A stretch of 31,440 bases of DNA from an uncultured Collinsella sp. (GTDB lineage: Bacteria > Actinomycetota > Coriobacteriia > Coriobacteriales > Coriobacteriaceae). The stretch is taken from positions 1 through 31,440 of the forward strand of contig UQTD01000016.1 of assembly GCA_900543845.1 (NCBI GenBank), written 5' to 3'. The notes under the pieces were generated by a model that was not told the DNA's origin, ran no database searches, and saw nothing but the letters and a program-made list of their open reading frames with translations. The translations under genes and the position numbers were made by a program. This document shows positions 1-7,019 of the stretch, piece by piece (the first letter of the stretch is position 1; each line of letters begins with the position of its first letter).

Positions 1-451
1 GGTAGGCCACCTCGGCCTCGAGCCTACGGCACCGCTCCTCGAGCTCCTCCTCGCGGGTCCGCGGCCTCGCCCTGGAACCGCTCGGCCGGCCCTTGGGCCT
101 CGGGCGCAGGGCCTCCGCGCCGCCCCGGCGGTATAGCGCGCACCACTTCTTGAGCGGCGACATCGACATTATGCCGAACGCCGCCATCGCCTCGGTCTTC
201 GTCATGCCGCCGTCGACGACGGCGGAGGCGGCGGCGACCTTCTGCTCGTATGTGTACCTGCCCTGCTTTCCGTCCATGCGCAGCAGCACCTCGCTCCCGA
301 ATGCGCGGTATATCTCCTGCCATCTTCTCACGGCTTCCGCGGGAAGCGAAAGGGCAATCGCGGCAGATTTATACCCGTGCCCGAGCTCGAAGAGCCCTAT
401 GGCCGCCTTCCTGGCCTCGACATCATGCTTCACCCTCAAATCAACGCGCAT
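1..451 (-). CDS. IS3-family transposase OrfA, helix-turn-helix protein (partial, runs off left edge)
   Basis: The reading frame opens at ATG 451 and stays open through base 1, giving about 150 residues, so the C-terminus is outside the window. OrfA of IS3-type elements binds the IS ends and is joined to the OrfB integrase by programmed frameshifting. What is visible fits: two HTH-like segments (about residues 12-45, with KAAIGLFELGHGYKSAAIAL, and about 70-100, with AAASAVVDGGMTKTEAMAAF), an Arg/Pro/Lys-rich linker (GRPSGSRARPRTR), then the start of a charged heptad-like helix (EEELEERCRRLEAEVAY) expected of the leucine zipper that precedes the frameshift site. Codon use is much more GC-rich than the AT-richer flank at 500-560. 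Family assignment is good; exact IS name is unknown. Confidence 0.75.
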   Translation of the reverse strand, partial: MRVDLRVKHDVEARKAAIGLFELGHGYKSAAIALSLPAEAVRRWQEIYRAFGSEVLLRMDGKQGRYTYEQKVAAASAVVDGGMTKTEAMAAFGIMSMSPLKKWCALYRRGGAEALRPRPKGRPSGSRARPRTREEELEERCRRLEAEVAY

Positions 452-458
452 AAAGAAA

Positions 459-492
459 GCCTCCCATTTCTCATGTCCAAGAAATGGGAGGC
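459..492. repeat. 13-bp perfect hairpin inside the IS end, upstream of orfA
   Basis: Arms 459-471 and 480-492 are perfectly complementary, with loop CATGTCCA. The hairpin lies between the IS terminus and the orfA start. Stem-loops here can shield transposase mRNA from read-through translation; that role is inference. Confidence 0.55.
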
Positions 493-563
493 AGTTCAGA
501 TGTGATCGGACGGGCTTTTTGGTGGGTATCATGGTTGAATGATCATTAGGAGGTTTTCCCTAC

Positions 564-1331
564 ATGGAATTGTTTGAGCCGATTCTTCATTTCTTTGAGC
601 AACGGTGGGTCCACAACATCATCTGGGCCGTCATCTTGGCGATAGGCACCGCCGTCGCCGCCAAGGTCGCATCCAAGACTCTGCGTCACCTACTCAACCG
701 CGACGATAACCCGCTTCCGGCATCGAGTATCTTCATCAATATCGCGCGCGCCGTCATCTGGGTGATCGGCGGCAGCTTTATCCTCGACAACTGCTTTGGC
801 ATTAACGCAAACGCGCTCGTCGCCGCTCTTGGCGTCGGCGGCATCGCCATCTCGCTCGGCTTTCAGGACACGCTATCAAACCTTATCGGCGGCATGCAGG
901 TGACCTTTATGGGCATTATCAAGCCCGGCGACAATATCGAGGTCGGCGGCGTGTCGGGCGTGGTCCAGGACATCACTTGGCGCCACACGACCATCGAAGA
1001 TGCCTGCGGGCAGACCGTCATCGTCCCCAACTCCAACATTTCCAAGAACACACTCGTGCATTTGATGCCCTTTGGGCGCGTGGCCGTCCCCGTCGCGGTC
1101 AAAGACCCCTCCAAATGGGCATCGCTCGATGTGCTAGCAGACGAGCTCGTCAGCGCCACCAAAACGGCCGTCTCACCCATCTCAGGCTTTGACAAGGAAC
1201 CCTACGTGCTCTTTAGCGAGATCGGCGACTTTGGCATTAAGGGCAAAATCATCTTTATCGTCAGCGACGACAGCACCACCTTTACGGCGGCCGACGCCTG
1301 CATCCGCGCCATCGCCCCCATCATCGCCTAA
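564..1331 (+). CDS. MscS-family small-conductance mechanosensitive channel
   Basis: A 255-residue membrane protein that should form a homoheptameric channel releasing solutes when membrane tension rises after hypo-osmotic shock. N-terminal hydrophobic segments (about 15-35 and 57-78) are followed by the pore helix region with LVAALGVGGIAISLGFQDTL (about 85-105). Next comes the beta-domain signature KPGDNIEVGGVSGVV and IVPNS (about 120-155), then a cytosolic alpha/beta domain. Length is near the minimal MscS size (E. coli 286), with the vestibule C-terminus somewhat short. The Shine-Dalgarno TAGGAGG lies eleven bases before the ATG. The gene is monocistronic and ends directly in a terminator that overlaps its stop codon. 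Which MscS paralogue it corresponds to cannot be decided here. Confidence 0.85.
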   Translation: MELFEPILHFFEQRWVHNIIWAVILAIGTAVAAKVASKTLRHLLNRDDNPLPASSIFINIARAVIWVIGGSFILDNCFGINANALVAALGVGGIAISLGFQDTLSNLIGGMQVTFMGIIKPGDNIEVGGVSGVVQDITWRHTTIEDACGQTVIVPNSNISKNTLVHLMPFGRVAVPVAVKDPSKWASLDVLADELVSATKTAVSPISGFDKEPYVLFSEIGDFGIKGKIIFIVSDDSTTFTAADACIRAIAPIIA

Positions 1332-1369
1332 ACCACCACAAAGGGGACAGGCACCTTTGTGGTGGTTTT
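1331..1369 (+). terminator. Rho-independent terminator of the mscS-like gene
   Basis: Perfect 14-bp arms 1331-1344 and 1354-1367 with a nine-base loop are followed by TTTT. The left arm begins on the last base of the stop codon. The stem core (AACCACC...GGTGGTT) is shared with the terminator at 4046-4086. Confidence 0.9.
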
Positions 1370-1423
1370 CATTCGTGATACCATGGTTCATATAGTTGTT
1401 TAAACGACTAAGGGAGCAAAACT

Positions 1424-3340
1424 ATGGAAGAGGCCTATCGTCAAGCACGCAAGCGCGGCGAGCAAGGACGTCGACGCGCCATTAGTCAAAGCGAGCATCC
1501 GTATCTCACGGACCTCGATAGCTTGGTTGCCCAGCTCCCCTTAGGCCAGCGAGAGAATGTCGGCCTGAGAGACATTCCACTCGAAATGGTCGTCGGTACG
1601 GTTACCAAGGGCCGTCAGTCGGCCTTTTCATGCAACTTTATGCCCTTGCTGCCGTTTAGCACCGAGTTCGCTCGCAAGTGGTCCAACCTCTACGACATCC
1701 AGGTGACCGAGGGCTATCGCGATCCCGTCATCGTCACCGAGTTCATGCATCGGTTTTACGTCCAAGAGGGCAACAAGCGCGTCAGTGTCCTCAAATTCCT
1801 GGACGCCCCGACGGTTTCGGCCAAGGTCACCCGTCTCTACCCAGGCACATGGGATTCCGTCGAAAGCCGCCTGTACGGTGAGTTCTGCGCGTTTTGGCGC
1901 GTCTGCCCCCTATACGAGATCGAGTTCTCGCGCGAGGGAAGCTACGAGACGCTCGCCAAGATGCTCGGTCAGAACCTTATCGAAAAATGGCCGCAGAAAA
2001 AGGTCGACTACCTGCGCCACACCTTCCTGCTCTTTAAGCGCGCCTACCTTCGCGCGGGCGGCGACCACCTGGACATTACGCCCGCCGACGCTATGCTCGT
2101 CTACCTCAATGTGTACAACCAGGACCGCCTGCTGGATACGCCGACGGATATCGTCGTAAACCGCCTGTGTAAGATTTGGCGTGAGCTGGTCATTGCCGGC
2201 AAAAATAACGAGGACAAGGTCGATCTTGTCGAAGCACCGAGCGTCGATGAGGAAGAGTCACCCGCCCAGTCCACCTCCGGCGTGCTCAACTTCTTTATGG
2301 GCAAGACCGTCTATTCGGCGGCCAATCCCCTGCGCATCGCCTTTATCCATGAGTTCCCCTGTGCGACGTCGGGCTGGGACAGCCTGCACGACCAAGGGCG
2401 TCAGTATCTCGATGAGCACTTTGGCGGCATCGTGCGCACCGAGGCGTTCGAGGACTGCCACGATCCGGACGTGTTCTACGCCGCCGTGGAAACGGCTGTC
2501 AAACATGGAGACAGCGTCATCTTCTCGACCTCGCACCGCCTGATGGAATACACGCTCAGGGCAGCAGTTGAGTATCCCCAGGTGCGGTTCCTCAACTGCT
2601 CTATCGGCCTTCCCCATCAAAGCGTGCGTTCGTATTTTGGAAAGATGTACGAGGCAAAGTTTCTGCTGGGCGCCCTTGCGGCCAGCATGGCGGACAACCA
2701 CCGCATCGGTTACCACGCATCGGTCTTCGCCTCGGGCGCACTTAGCGAGATTAACGCCTTTGCGATTGGCGCCTCGCTGCTCGACCCCCGCGCGCAAATT
2801 ATCCTGACCTGGGGCGATGTGCCCGCCGGAGGCCTTGCCGACGCCATGCGCCGCGAAGGTGTAAGCGTCATGTCCGGCGCCGACATGTCAAAGCCGCTCG
2901 AAGACCCCACGGCCTACGGACTCCACCGCTTGGTCGATGGCAAGGTTGCCGGCATTGCCATGCCGGTATGGAACTGGGGCCGATACTACGAGCTTATCGT
3001 GCGAAGCCTGCTGCATGGCACCTGGGATGAGACCAGTGACGACAGCCGGGTCCGCGCCGTCAACTACTGGTATGGCATGAGCTCGGGCGTTATCGACATT
3101 CGCTACGCTCCGGGCCTGCCCTATCAGACGCGCAAGCTTGTTCAGCTACTCCGCAATGGCATCGTCGAGGGCTCCATCAATCCATTTGGCGGCGAGCTCC
3201 ATAGCCAAGACGGCGTGGTACAGATCGAGGGCTTTCCACCGCTGCCGAGCACGCAAATCGTCGAGATGGATTGGCTGGCAGACAACGTGGTGGGCACGAT
3301 TCCGCAACTCGACGATGAGCCGAAGGTCCGCGCCCTATGA
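1424..3340 (+). CDS. Cytosolic BMP/PnrA-type ligand-binding protein with ParB-like N-terminal region
   Basis: 638 residues and no signal peptide or lipobox, although the C-terminal half resembles Bmp/PnrA substrate-binding proteins that normally deliver nucleosides to ABC importers. About residues 305-560 carry that fold's landmarks: LRIAFIHEFPCATSGWDSLH, then HDQGRQYLDEHFGG, IFSTSHRLMEYTLRAA, the FLLGALAASMA segment and IGYHASVF. The N-terminal 1-260 contains a ParB/sulfiredoxin-like patch (IVTEFMHRFYVQEGNKRVSV, about 103-122), a motif usually seen in nucleotide-binding or DNA-partition domains. No permease or ATPase lies nearby, so this is more likely an intracellular sensor or enzyme than a transporter part. 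The start follows GGGAGC at good spacing. Its stop overlaps the ATG of the phosphoesterase (ATGA), implying translational coupling. The domain call is from motifs; the biochemical role is unknown. Confidence 0.7.
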   Translation: MEEAYRQARKRGEQGRRRAISQSEHPYLTDLDSLVAQLPLGQRENVGLRDIPLEMVVGTVTKGRQSAFSCNFMPLLPFSTEFARKWSNLYDIQVTEGYRDPVIVTEFMHRFYVQEGNKRVSVLKFLDAPTVSAKVTRLYPGTWDSVESRLYGEFCAFWRVCPLYEIEFSREGSYETLAKMLGQNLIEKWPQKKVDYLRHTFLLFKRAYLRAGGDHLDITPADAMLVYLNVYNQDRLLDTPTDIVVNRLCKIWRELVIAGKNNEDKVDLVEAPSVDEEESPAQSTSGVLNFFMGKTVYSAANPLRIAFIHEFPCATSGWDSLHDQGRQYLDEHFGGIVRTEAFEDCHDPDVFYAAVETAVKHGDSVIFSTSHRLMEYTLRAAVEYPQVRFLNCSIGLPHQSVRSYFGKMYEAKFLLGALAASMADNHRIGYHASVFASGALSEINAFAIGASLLDPRAQIILTWGDVPAGGLADAMRREGVSVMSGADMSKPLEDPTAYGLHRLVDGKVAGIAMPVWNWGRYYELIVRSLLHGTWDETSDDSRVRAVNYWYGMSSGVIDIRYAPGLPYQTRKLVQLLRNGIVEGSINPFGGELHSQDGVVQIEGFPPLPSTQIVEMDWLADNVVGTIPQLDDEPKVRAL

Positions 3341-4047
3341 AAATCCTTGCCATAGCCGATACCGAAGAACGATGCCTATGGGAGTGCTTTCGCAAGGAAC
3401 GCTTTGAGGGTGTCGACCTGATTTTGTCCGCTGGCGATCTGGACCCGGACTATCTTGAGTTTTTGGTTACGGTCATCAACAAACCGCTCATCTACGTGCG
3501 CGGCAATCACGATGACCGCTACGCACGTCATGCGCCGGGCGGCTGTATCTGTGTCGAAGACACCGTGTACGTGTATCGCGGCGTCCGCATTGCGGGGCTT
3601 GGCGGCTCCATGCGCTATCGAGATGGCGCCAACATGTACACCGAGCGCGAGATGGCCAAGCGCGTGCGCAAGCTGTCCCGCAAAGTGAGGATGGTCGGCG
3701 GCTGCGACATCTTGCTCACCCATGCGCCCGCTGCCGGCGTGGGCGATCTAGACGATCTGCCGCATCGAGGATTCGAATGCTTTAACACAGCGCTCGAGTC
3801 CTGGAATCCCGACTACATGGTCCACGGGCATGTGCATAAGAGCTACGGTCCCGATTTTCAGTGCGAGCGGCAACACGCGTGCGGGACGACGATCATCAAC
3901 GCCTGCGGCTATACGCAATTTGAACTGGACGAGACACGCTACCCCATCCGTGGCTGGCAGGCAGCCTGGCTCAATTCGCAAACCATGCGCCGCGAGCTCA
4001 AGCGCCACGAGGCTATCGAGTCCTCAACCGCTAGAACACCCTGGTAA
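3337..4047 (+). CDS. Calcineurin-like metallophosphoesterase coupled to the BMP-domain protein
   Basis: 236 residues with the dimetal phosphoesterase motifs in order: IADTEE (Asp8; the usual DxH histidine is replaced, reading D-T-E), AGDLD (about 32-36), RGNHDDR (about 55-61), LTHAP (about 127-131) and VHGHVHKSYG (about 165-174). Such enzymes hydrolyse phosphomonoesters or phosphodiesters, including cyclic nucleotides, using two Mn/Fe ions. The missing DxH histidine is seen in some subfamilies and may change metal use. Translation is coupled to the preceding BMP-domain gene by an ATGA overlap, suggesting that ligand sensing by the first protein and phosphate-ester hydrolysis by the second are linked. 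The stop codon overlaps the left arm of a terminator, so the unit is a two-gene operon. Confidence 0.8.
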   Translation: MKILAIADTEERCLWECFRKERFEGVDLILSAGDLDPDYLEFLVTVINKPLIYVRGNHDDRYARHAPGGCICVEDTVYVYRGVRIAGLGGSMRYRDGANMYTEREMAKRVRKLSRKVRMVGGCDILLTHAPAAGVGDLDDLPHRGFECFNTALESWNPDYMVHGHVHKSYGPDFQCERQHACGTTIINACGYTQFELDETRYPIRGWQAAWLNSQTMRRELKRHEAIESSTARTPW

Positions 4048-4086
4048 CCACCTTAAAGGGGGCACTGTCCCCTTTAAGGTGGTTTT
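4046..4086 (+). terminator. Strong terminator of the BMP/phosphoesterase operon
   Basis: Perfect 16-bp arms 4046-4061 and 4069-4084 with loop GCACTGT, followed by a T run. It starts inside the TAA stop of the phosphoesterase gene. Confidence 0.9.
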
Positions 4087-4097
4087 AACGCGATAGC

Positions 4098-4136
4098 AAG
4101 AAACCCGGTCCTGCACGAGACAGAACCGGGTTTCTT
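4098..4136 (-). terminator. Terminator of the rpmG-secE-nusG-rplK-rplA transcription unit
   Basis: Perfect 12-bp arms 4098-4109 and 4125-4136; read on the minus strand the stem ends in TTTCTT. It lies 37 bases past the rplA stop and faces the terminator of the convergent operon. Confidence 0.85.
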
Positions 4137-4172
4137 TAGCAATGCTTGCTTTGCTCAGGCAGTAACTAGAAG

Positions 4173-4880
4173 TTACTCAGCCAGGAAGTCGCGCTGGATA
4201 GCGGGATCAACCTTGATGCCAGGGCCCATGGTGGAAGACACGGAGATGGACTTAACGTACTTGCCCTTAGCAGAAGAGGGCTTGACGCGCAGGATCTCGG
4301 TGTACAGGGCAGCGTAGTTCTCGACGAGCTGCTGCTCGGAGAAGGACTTCTTGCCCAGGGGCACGTGGCAGATGCCGTAGCGGTCGGCGCGATACTCAAC
4401 GCGGCCGGCCTTGAGCTCGGAGACCATCTTGGCGACGTCCATGGTCACGGTGCCGAGCTTAGGGTTCGGCATGAGGCCACGGGGACCAAGGATCTTACCG
4501 ATGCGGCCAACCTTGGCCATCATGTTCGGCGTAGCGATAGCGGCGTCGAAGTTGATCTCGCCCTTCTGGATCTGGGCGACGAGCTCGTCGGAACCGATGA
4601 TGTCGGCGCCGGCAGCCTCGGCCTCGCGGGCCTTCTCGCCCTCGGCGAAGACGGCAACACGAATGGTCTTGCCGGTGCCGTGGGGCAGGGAGATGGAGCC
4701 GCGGATGTTCTGGTCGGCCTTACGAGTATCGACGCCCAGACGGAAGTGGGCCTCGACGGTCTCGTCGAACTTGGCGGTGTCGAGCTCCTTGATGAGCTTG
4801 GCAGCCTGAAGGGGGGTGTAGAGCGTGGCGCGGTCGATCTTCTCGGCAGCGGCGTTATAGCTCTTACCATGCTTAGCCAT
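4173..4880 (-). CDS. rplA: 50S ribosomal protein L1
   Basis: 235 residues from ATG 4880, the usual L1 length (229-235). L1 binds helices 76-78 of 23S rRNA to form the mobile stalk and represses translation of its own mRNA. Recognisable elements are KFDETVEAHFRLGVD, the central domain RVAVFAEGEKAREAEAAGAD, and the highly conserved KVGRIGKILGPRGLMPNPK stretch (about 119-137). Two in-frame ATGs exist. The upstream one (4886) is only two bases from AGGAGG, whereas 4880 has eight-base spacing, so 4880 is preferred. It is the last gene of the unit, 117 bases after rplK; rplJ/rplL do not follow. Confidence 0.97.
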   Translation of the reverse strand: MAKHGKSYNAAAEKIDRATLYTPLQAAKLIKELDTAKFDETVEAHFRLGVDTRKADQNIRGSISLPHGTGKTIRVAVFAEGEKAREAEAAGADIIGSDELVAQIQKGEINFDAAIATPNMMAKVGRIGKILGPRGLMPNPKLGTVTMDVAKMVSELKAGRVEYRADRYGICHVPLGKKSFSEQQLVENYAALYTEILRVKPSSAKGKYVKSISVSSTMGPGIKVDPAIQRDFLAE

Positions 4881-4930
4881 GTGCATTACCTCCTGTGGTT
4901 AAACGGGCGCGAGCCCTCCCACATCGTATC

Positions 4931-4979
4931 GTGTGCCCTATTGCACACATTTAACGGGCGCCCCGGTTGGAGCACCCGT
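4931..4979 (-). promoter_or_regulatory. Two small hairpins in the rplK-rplA spacer, possible L1 autoregulatory leader
   Basis: GTGTGC/GCACAC (4931-4936, 4943-4948) and a second stem (4954-4961, 4972-4979, one G-T pair) sit in the 117-base spacer ahead of rplA. L1 is known to bind its own mRNA near ribosome entry; assigning that role to these stems is inference. Confidence 0.3.
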
Positions 4980-4997
4980 CGTTACCAAAAGAAATCG

Positions 4998-5426
4998 CTA
5001 CTCAGCGATGGTGACGCCCATGGAACGGGCGGTACCGGCGATGATCTTCTTGGCGGCGTCAATGTCGTTGGCATTGAGGTCCGGCATCTTGATCTCGGCG
5101 ATCTTGGTGAGCTGCTCCTGGGAGAGCTGACCAACCTTGTCGGCCTGGGGCTTAGCGGAACCAGACTTGAGGTTCAGCTCCTTCTTGATGAGGTGAGCCG
5201 CCGGCGGGGTCTTGGTGATGAAGGAGAAGGACTTATCCTCGAAGACAGTGATCTCAACGGGGATGATGTCGCCCTTCTTGTCCTGCGTCTCGGCGTTAAA
5301 GGCCTGGCAGAACTGCATGATGTTCACGCCAGCTGCGCCCAGGGCGGGGCCGACGGGAGGAGCGGGGTTAGCTGCACCAGCAGGAATCTGGAGCTTAATG
5401 ACGTTGGCAACCTTCTTCTCAGCCAT
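4998..5426 (-). CDS. rplK: 50S ribosomal protein L11
   Basis: 142 residues from ATG 5426. L11 binds the GTPase-associated region of 23S rRNA, supports EF-G and RelA function, and is the thiostrepton site partner. Diagnostic stretches are VIKLQIPAGAANPAPPVGPA with the proline hinge, LGAAGVNIMQFCQAFN, and the C-terminal RNA-binding part ending GTARSMGVTI. The upstream in-frame ATG (5432) would abut the AAAGGA ribosome site, whereas 5426 gives six-base spacing. It lies 120 bases after nusG and upstream of rplA, the standard bacterial order. Confidence 0.97.
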   Translation of the reverse strand: MAEKKVANVIKLQIPAGAANPAPPVGPALGAAGVNIMQFCQAFNAETQDKKGDIIPVEITVFEDKSFSFITKTPPAAHLIKKELNLKSGSAKPQADKVGQLSQEQLTKIAEIKMPDLNANDIDAAKKIIAGTARSMGVTIAE

Positions 5427-5546
5427 GGTCATTCCTTTCGAATCACGAGTGTGAAGTACTTGCTATATCGTAAGCACGCACGTGTTAGAAGCACTCCTGA
5501 GATGAGCAGTCACAGAAGAAGCACGCTCGCGCGAACGGACGAAAAC

Positions 5547-6083
5547 TTAAGCGATGACAGCAACCTGGTTAAAGTCGAGCTCGACCGGCGTCTCACGGCC
5601 AAAGATCATCAGGGTGACCTTCAGCTTGCCTGCCTCGGTGTTAACCTCGGAGACCTTGCCATCAAAGTCGGTAAGCGGGCCATCAGTGACGCGGACGGAC
5701 GTGCCGACCTCAATATCAACCGAGGTGCGCTTGGGCGAATCGCCCTTACCGGGACGACGAGTCATCTTATTGTACTCGTCGCGGGAAAGCGGAGCGGGCT
5801 TGCCATTGCCGCCCAGGAAACCGGTGACACCGGGCGTGTTGCGAACACACGTCCACGCATCGTCATCCATCTCCATGCGAACCAGGACATAACCCGGGAA
5901 AATCTTGGAATCCTTGGTCTCGCGCTTGCCACCCTCTTTGATCTCGGTGACGCGCTCCATAGGAATCTCGATATCAAAGATACGGTCCTGCATGCCCATG
6001 GTCTCGATGCGATGCTCGAGATCGGACTTAACGCGGTTCTCGTATCCAGAGTAAGTGTGAACGACGTACCAACGCTTAGACAT
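5547..6083 (-). CDS. nusG: Transcription termination/antitermination factor NusG
   Basis: 178 residues, close to the classic 181-residue form without the long acidic extension of some actinobacteria. NusG binds the RNA polymerase clamp through its NGN domain (KRWYVVHTYSGYENRVKSDL at 3-22; FPGYVLVRMEMDD around 62-74) and contacts ribosomal S10 or Rho through its C-terminal KOW domain (VRVTDGPLTDFDGKVSEVN, about 130-148). The ATG lies three bases after the secE stop, so the two are co-translated; secE-nusG linkage is near universal in bacteria. Confidence 0.97.
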   Translation of the reverse strand: MSKRWYVVHTYSGYENRVKSDLEHRIETMGMQDRIFDIEIPMERVTEIKEGGKRETKDSKIFPGYVLVRMEMDDDAWTCVRNTPGVTGFLGGNGKPAPLSRDEYNKMTRRPGKGDSPKRTSVDIEVGTSVRVTDGPLTDFDGKVSEVNTEAGKLKVTLMIFGRETPVELDFNQVAVIA

Positions 6084-6086
6084 GGT

Positions 6087-6425
6087 TTAGCCCCTCAATC
6101 CAGAGAACAGAGCAAGAGCCTCGCCAAAGCCAGCATCGAGCAGAGCGATGACGACGCCGACGACGATCAGAGAAGCGCAAACGACGACCGAGTAGTTCAC
6201 GAGCTCCTTCTTATCGGGCCACGTGACACGCTTCATCTCGGACTTCACCGAAGCGAAATACTTCTTGGTGCGGGCGAAGAAACCAGGCTTCTCATTCTTC
6301 TTGGACTTCGCAGCCTTCTCGTTCTTCTTGGCAACGGCCTTCTTGGCCTCAACCTTGGAGTTGGCGGCAGCGTTGTTGGCAGGTGCCGGCTGCTGAGCCT
6401 TCTTCTTGTTCTTCTTGTTGGCCAT
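6087..6425 (-). CDS. secE: Preprotein translocase subunit SecE
   Basis: 112 residues. The conserved SecE part is C-terminal: the amphipathic cytoplasmic helix with EMKRVTWPDKKELVNYS (about 63-79) and a single membrane span (about 80-100, rich in V/I/A/L). SecE clamps SecY and is essential for the Sec channel. The first 50 residues are a low-complexity Lys/Ala/Asn stretch, typical of actinobacterial SecE and absent from E. coli-type single-span forms. A GGAGG sits eight bases before the ATG. It is preceded by tRNA-Trp and followed by nusG. Confidence 0.95.
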   Translation of the reverse strand: MANKKNKKKAQQPAPANNAAANSKVEAKKAVAKKNEKAAKSKKNEKPGFFARTKKYFASVKSEMKRVTWPDKKELVNYSVVVCASLIVVGVVIALLDAGFGEALALFSGLRG

Positions 6426-6501
6426 TTGGGTTACCTCCGCGCAATGCGCTTATACATGAGTAAACCGTAAGCCCCCAATTGGGAGCTTACGGAATAATGA
6501 C

Positions 6502-6577
6502 TGGCACGCCAGGAAGGACTCGAACCCTCAACACTCGGTTTTGGAGACCGATGCTCTACCAATTGAACTACTGGCGT
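6502..6577 (-). tRNA. tRNA-Trp (anticodon CCA)
   Basis: Acceptor stem ACGCCAG/CTGGCGT, discriminator G and an encoded CCA (6502-6504). The anticodon loop CTCCAAA gives CCA, and the T-arm GGTTCGAGTCC is canonical. Its place between rpmG and secE is conserved in many actinobacteria and proteobacteria. Confidence 0.97.
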
Positions 6578-6590
6578 ATGTGACTAGAGA

Positions 6591-6740
6591 CTAGCGAGTC
6601 TCTTTGTGCAGCGTGTGGTGACGGCACCAGGGGCAATACTTCTTGATCTCCATACGATCAGGCATGTTCGACTTGTTCTTGGTGGTCGTATAGTTGCGGC
6701 GCTTGCACTCAGTGCACGCAAGAGTAACTAGAGTACGCAT
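6591..6740 (-). CDS. rpmG: 50S ribosomal protein L33 (zinc-binding form)
   Basis: 49 codons starting MRTLVTLACTECKRRNYTTT and ending HTLHKETR. L33 sits near the E site of the 50S subunit. It keeps both zinc-binding CxxC pairs (CTEC near 9-12 and CPWC near 36-39), so this is the C+ zinc ribbon form; genomes often also carry a C- paralogue used in zinc limitation. It is the first gene of the rpmG-tRNA-Trp-secE-nusG-rplK-rplA unit and has its own promoter at 6786-6815. Confidence 0.95.
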   Translation of the reverse strand: MRTLVTLACTECKRRNYTTTKNKSNMPDRMEIKKYCPWCRHHTLHKETR

Positions 6741-6785
6741 TTATCCTGAACCTTTCATTTCCGCCCCGTACGGGCACGAGTTGGT

Positions 6786-6815
6786 ACTTTATCAGCTCTA
6801 CGTAAGTGCTGTCAA
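6786..6815 (-). promoter_or_regulatory. Promoter of the rpmG-secE-nusG-L11-L1 unit
   Basis: Minus-strand TTGACA (6815-6810), an 18-base spacer, then TAAAGT (6791-6786), placing the start of transcription about 40 bases ahead of rpmG. It is nearly the same layout as the tRNA/tuf promoter at 8617-8646. Confidence 0.8.
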
Positions 6816-6959
6816 TGAAAACCTCGAATCAATTGGTTCTCGCTGGATCCATTCATATTTGGAACACATCAATGAAGCCAGCGAGATCTAATCGATCCCT
6901 CACGCTCGGCTTAAGGGCAAGCGAAGCGCAATCGGCAGGGAATAAGCCCCGCGTAGAAA

Positions 6960-6990
6960 AGAACCCGGCACCCTATAAGTGCCGGGTTCT
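6960..6990 (-). terminator. Terminator after tuf
   Basis: Perfect 12-bp arms 6960-6971 and 6979-6990 with loop sequence TTATAGG on the minus strand, followed by TTTTC. It separates the tRNA/tuf unit from the rpmG unit. Confidence 0.88.
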
Positions 6991-7019
6991 CTCTAAGTCA
7001 GCTAAATCAAAGAGCTAAT

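Larger units (their letters stand above)
1..498 (-). mobile_element. Right part of an IS3-family (IS150-like) insertion sequence
   Basis: The partial orfA below and a plausible terminal inverted repeat mark this as an IS3-family element entering from the left edge. Read on the minus strand, the DNA from 498 inward begins TGAACTGCC and continues to TTGGACA, which resembles ends of IS150-group elements from memory. The other end and orfB lie outside the window. An alternative terminus at about 531 (minus strand reading TGATACCCACC) cannot be excluded without the opposite end. Confidence 0.6.

Noticed and set aside
5547..6083. NusG paralogue (RfaH/LoaP-like)
   Set aside because: Position between secE and rplK and a canonical KOW domain make it the housekeeping NusG.
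4365..6470. 701-residue open frame on the plus strand
   Set aside because: It lies antisense to rplA, rplK, nusG and secE and shows no domain; it is a shadow of biased codon use in those genes.
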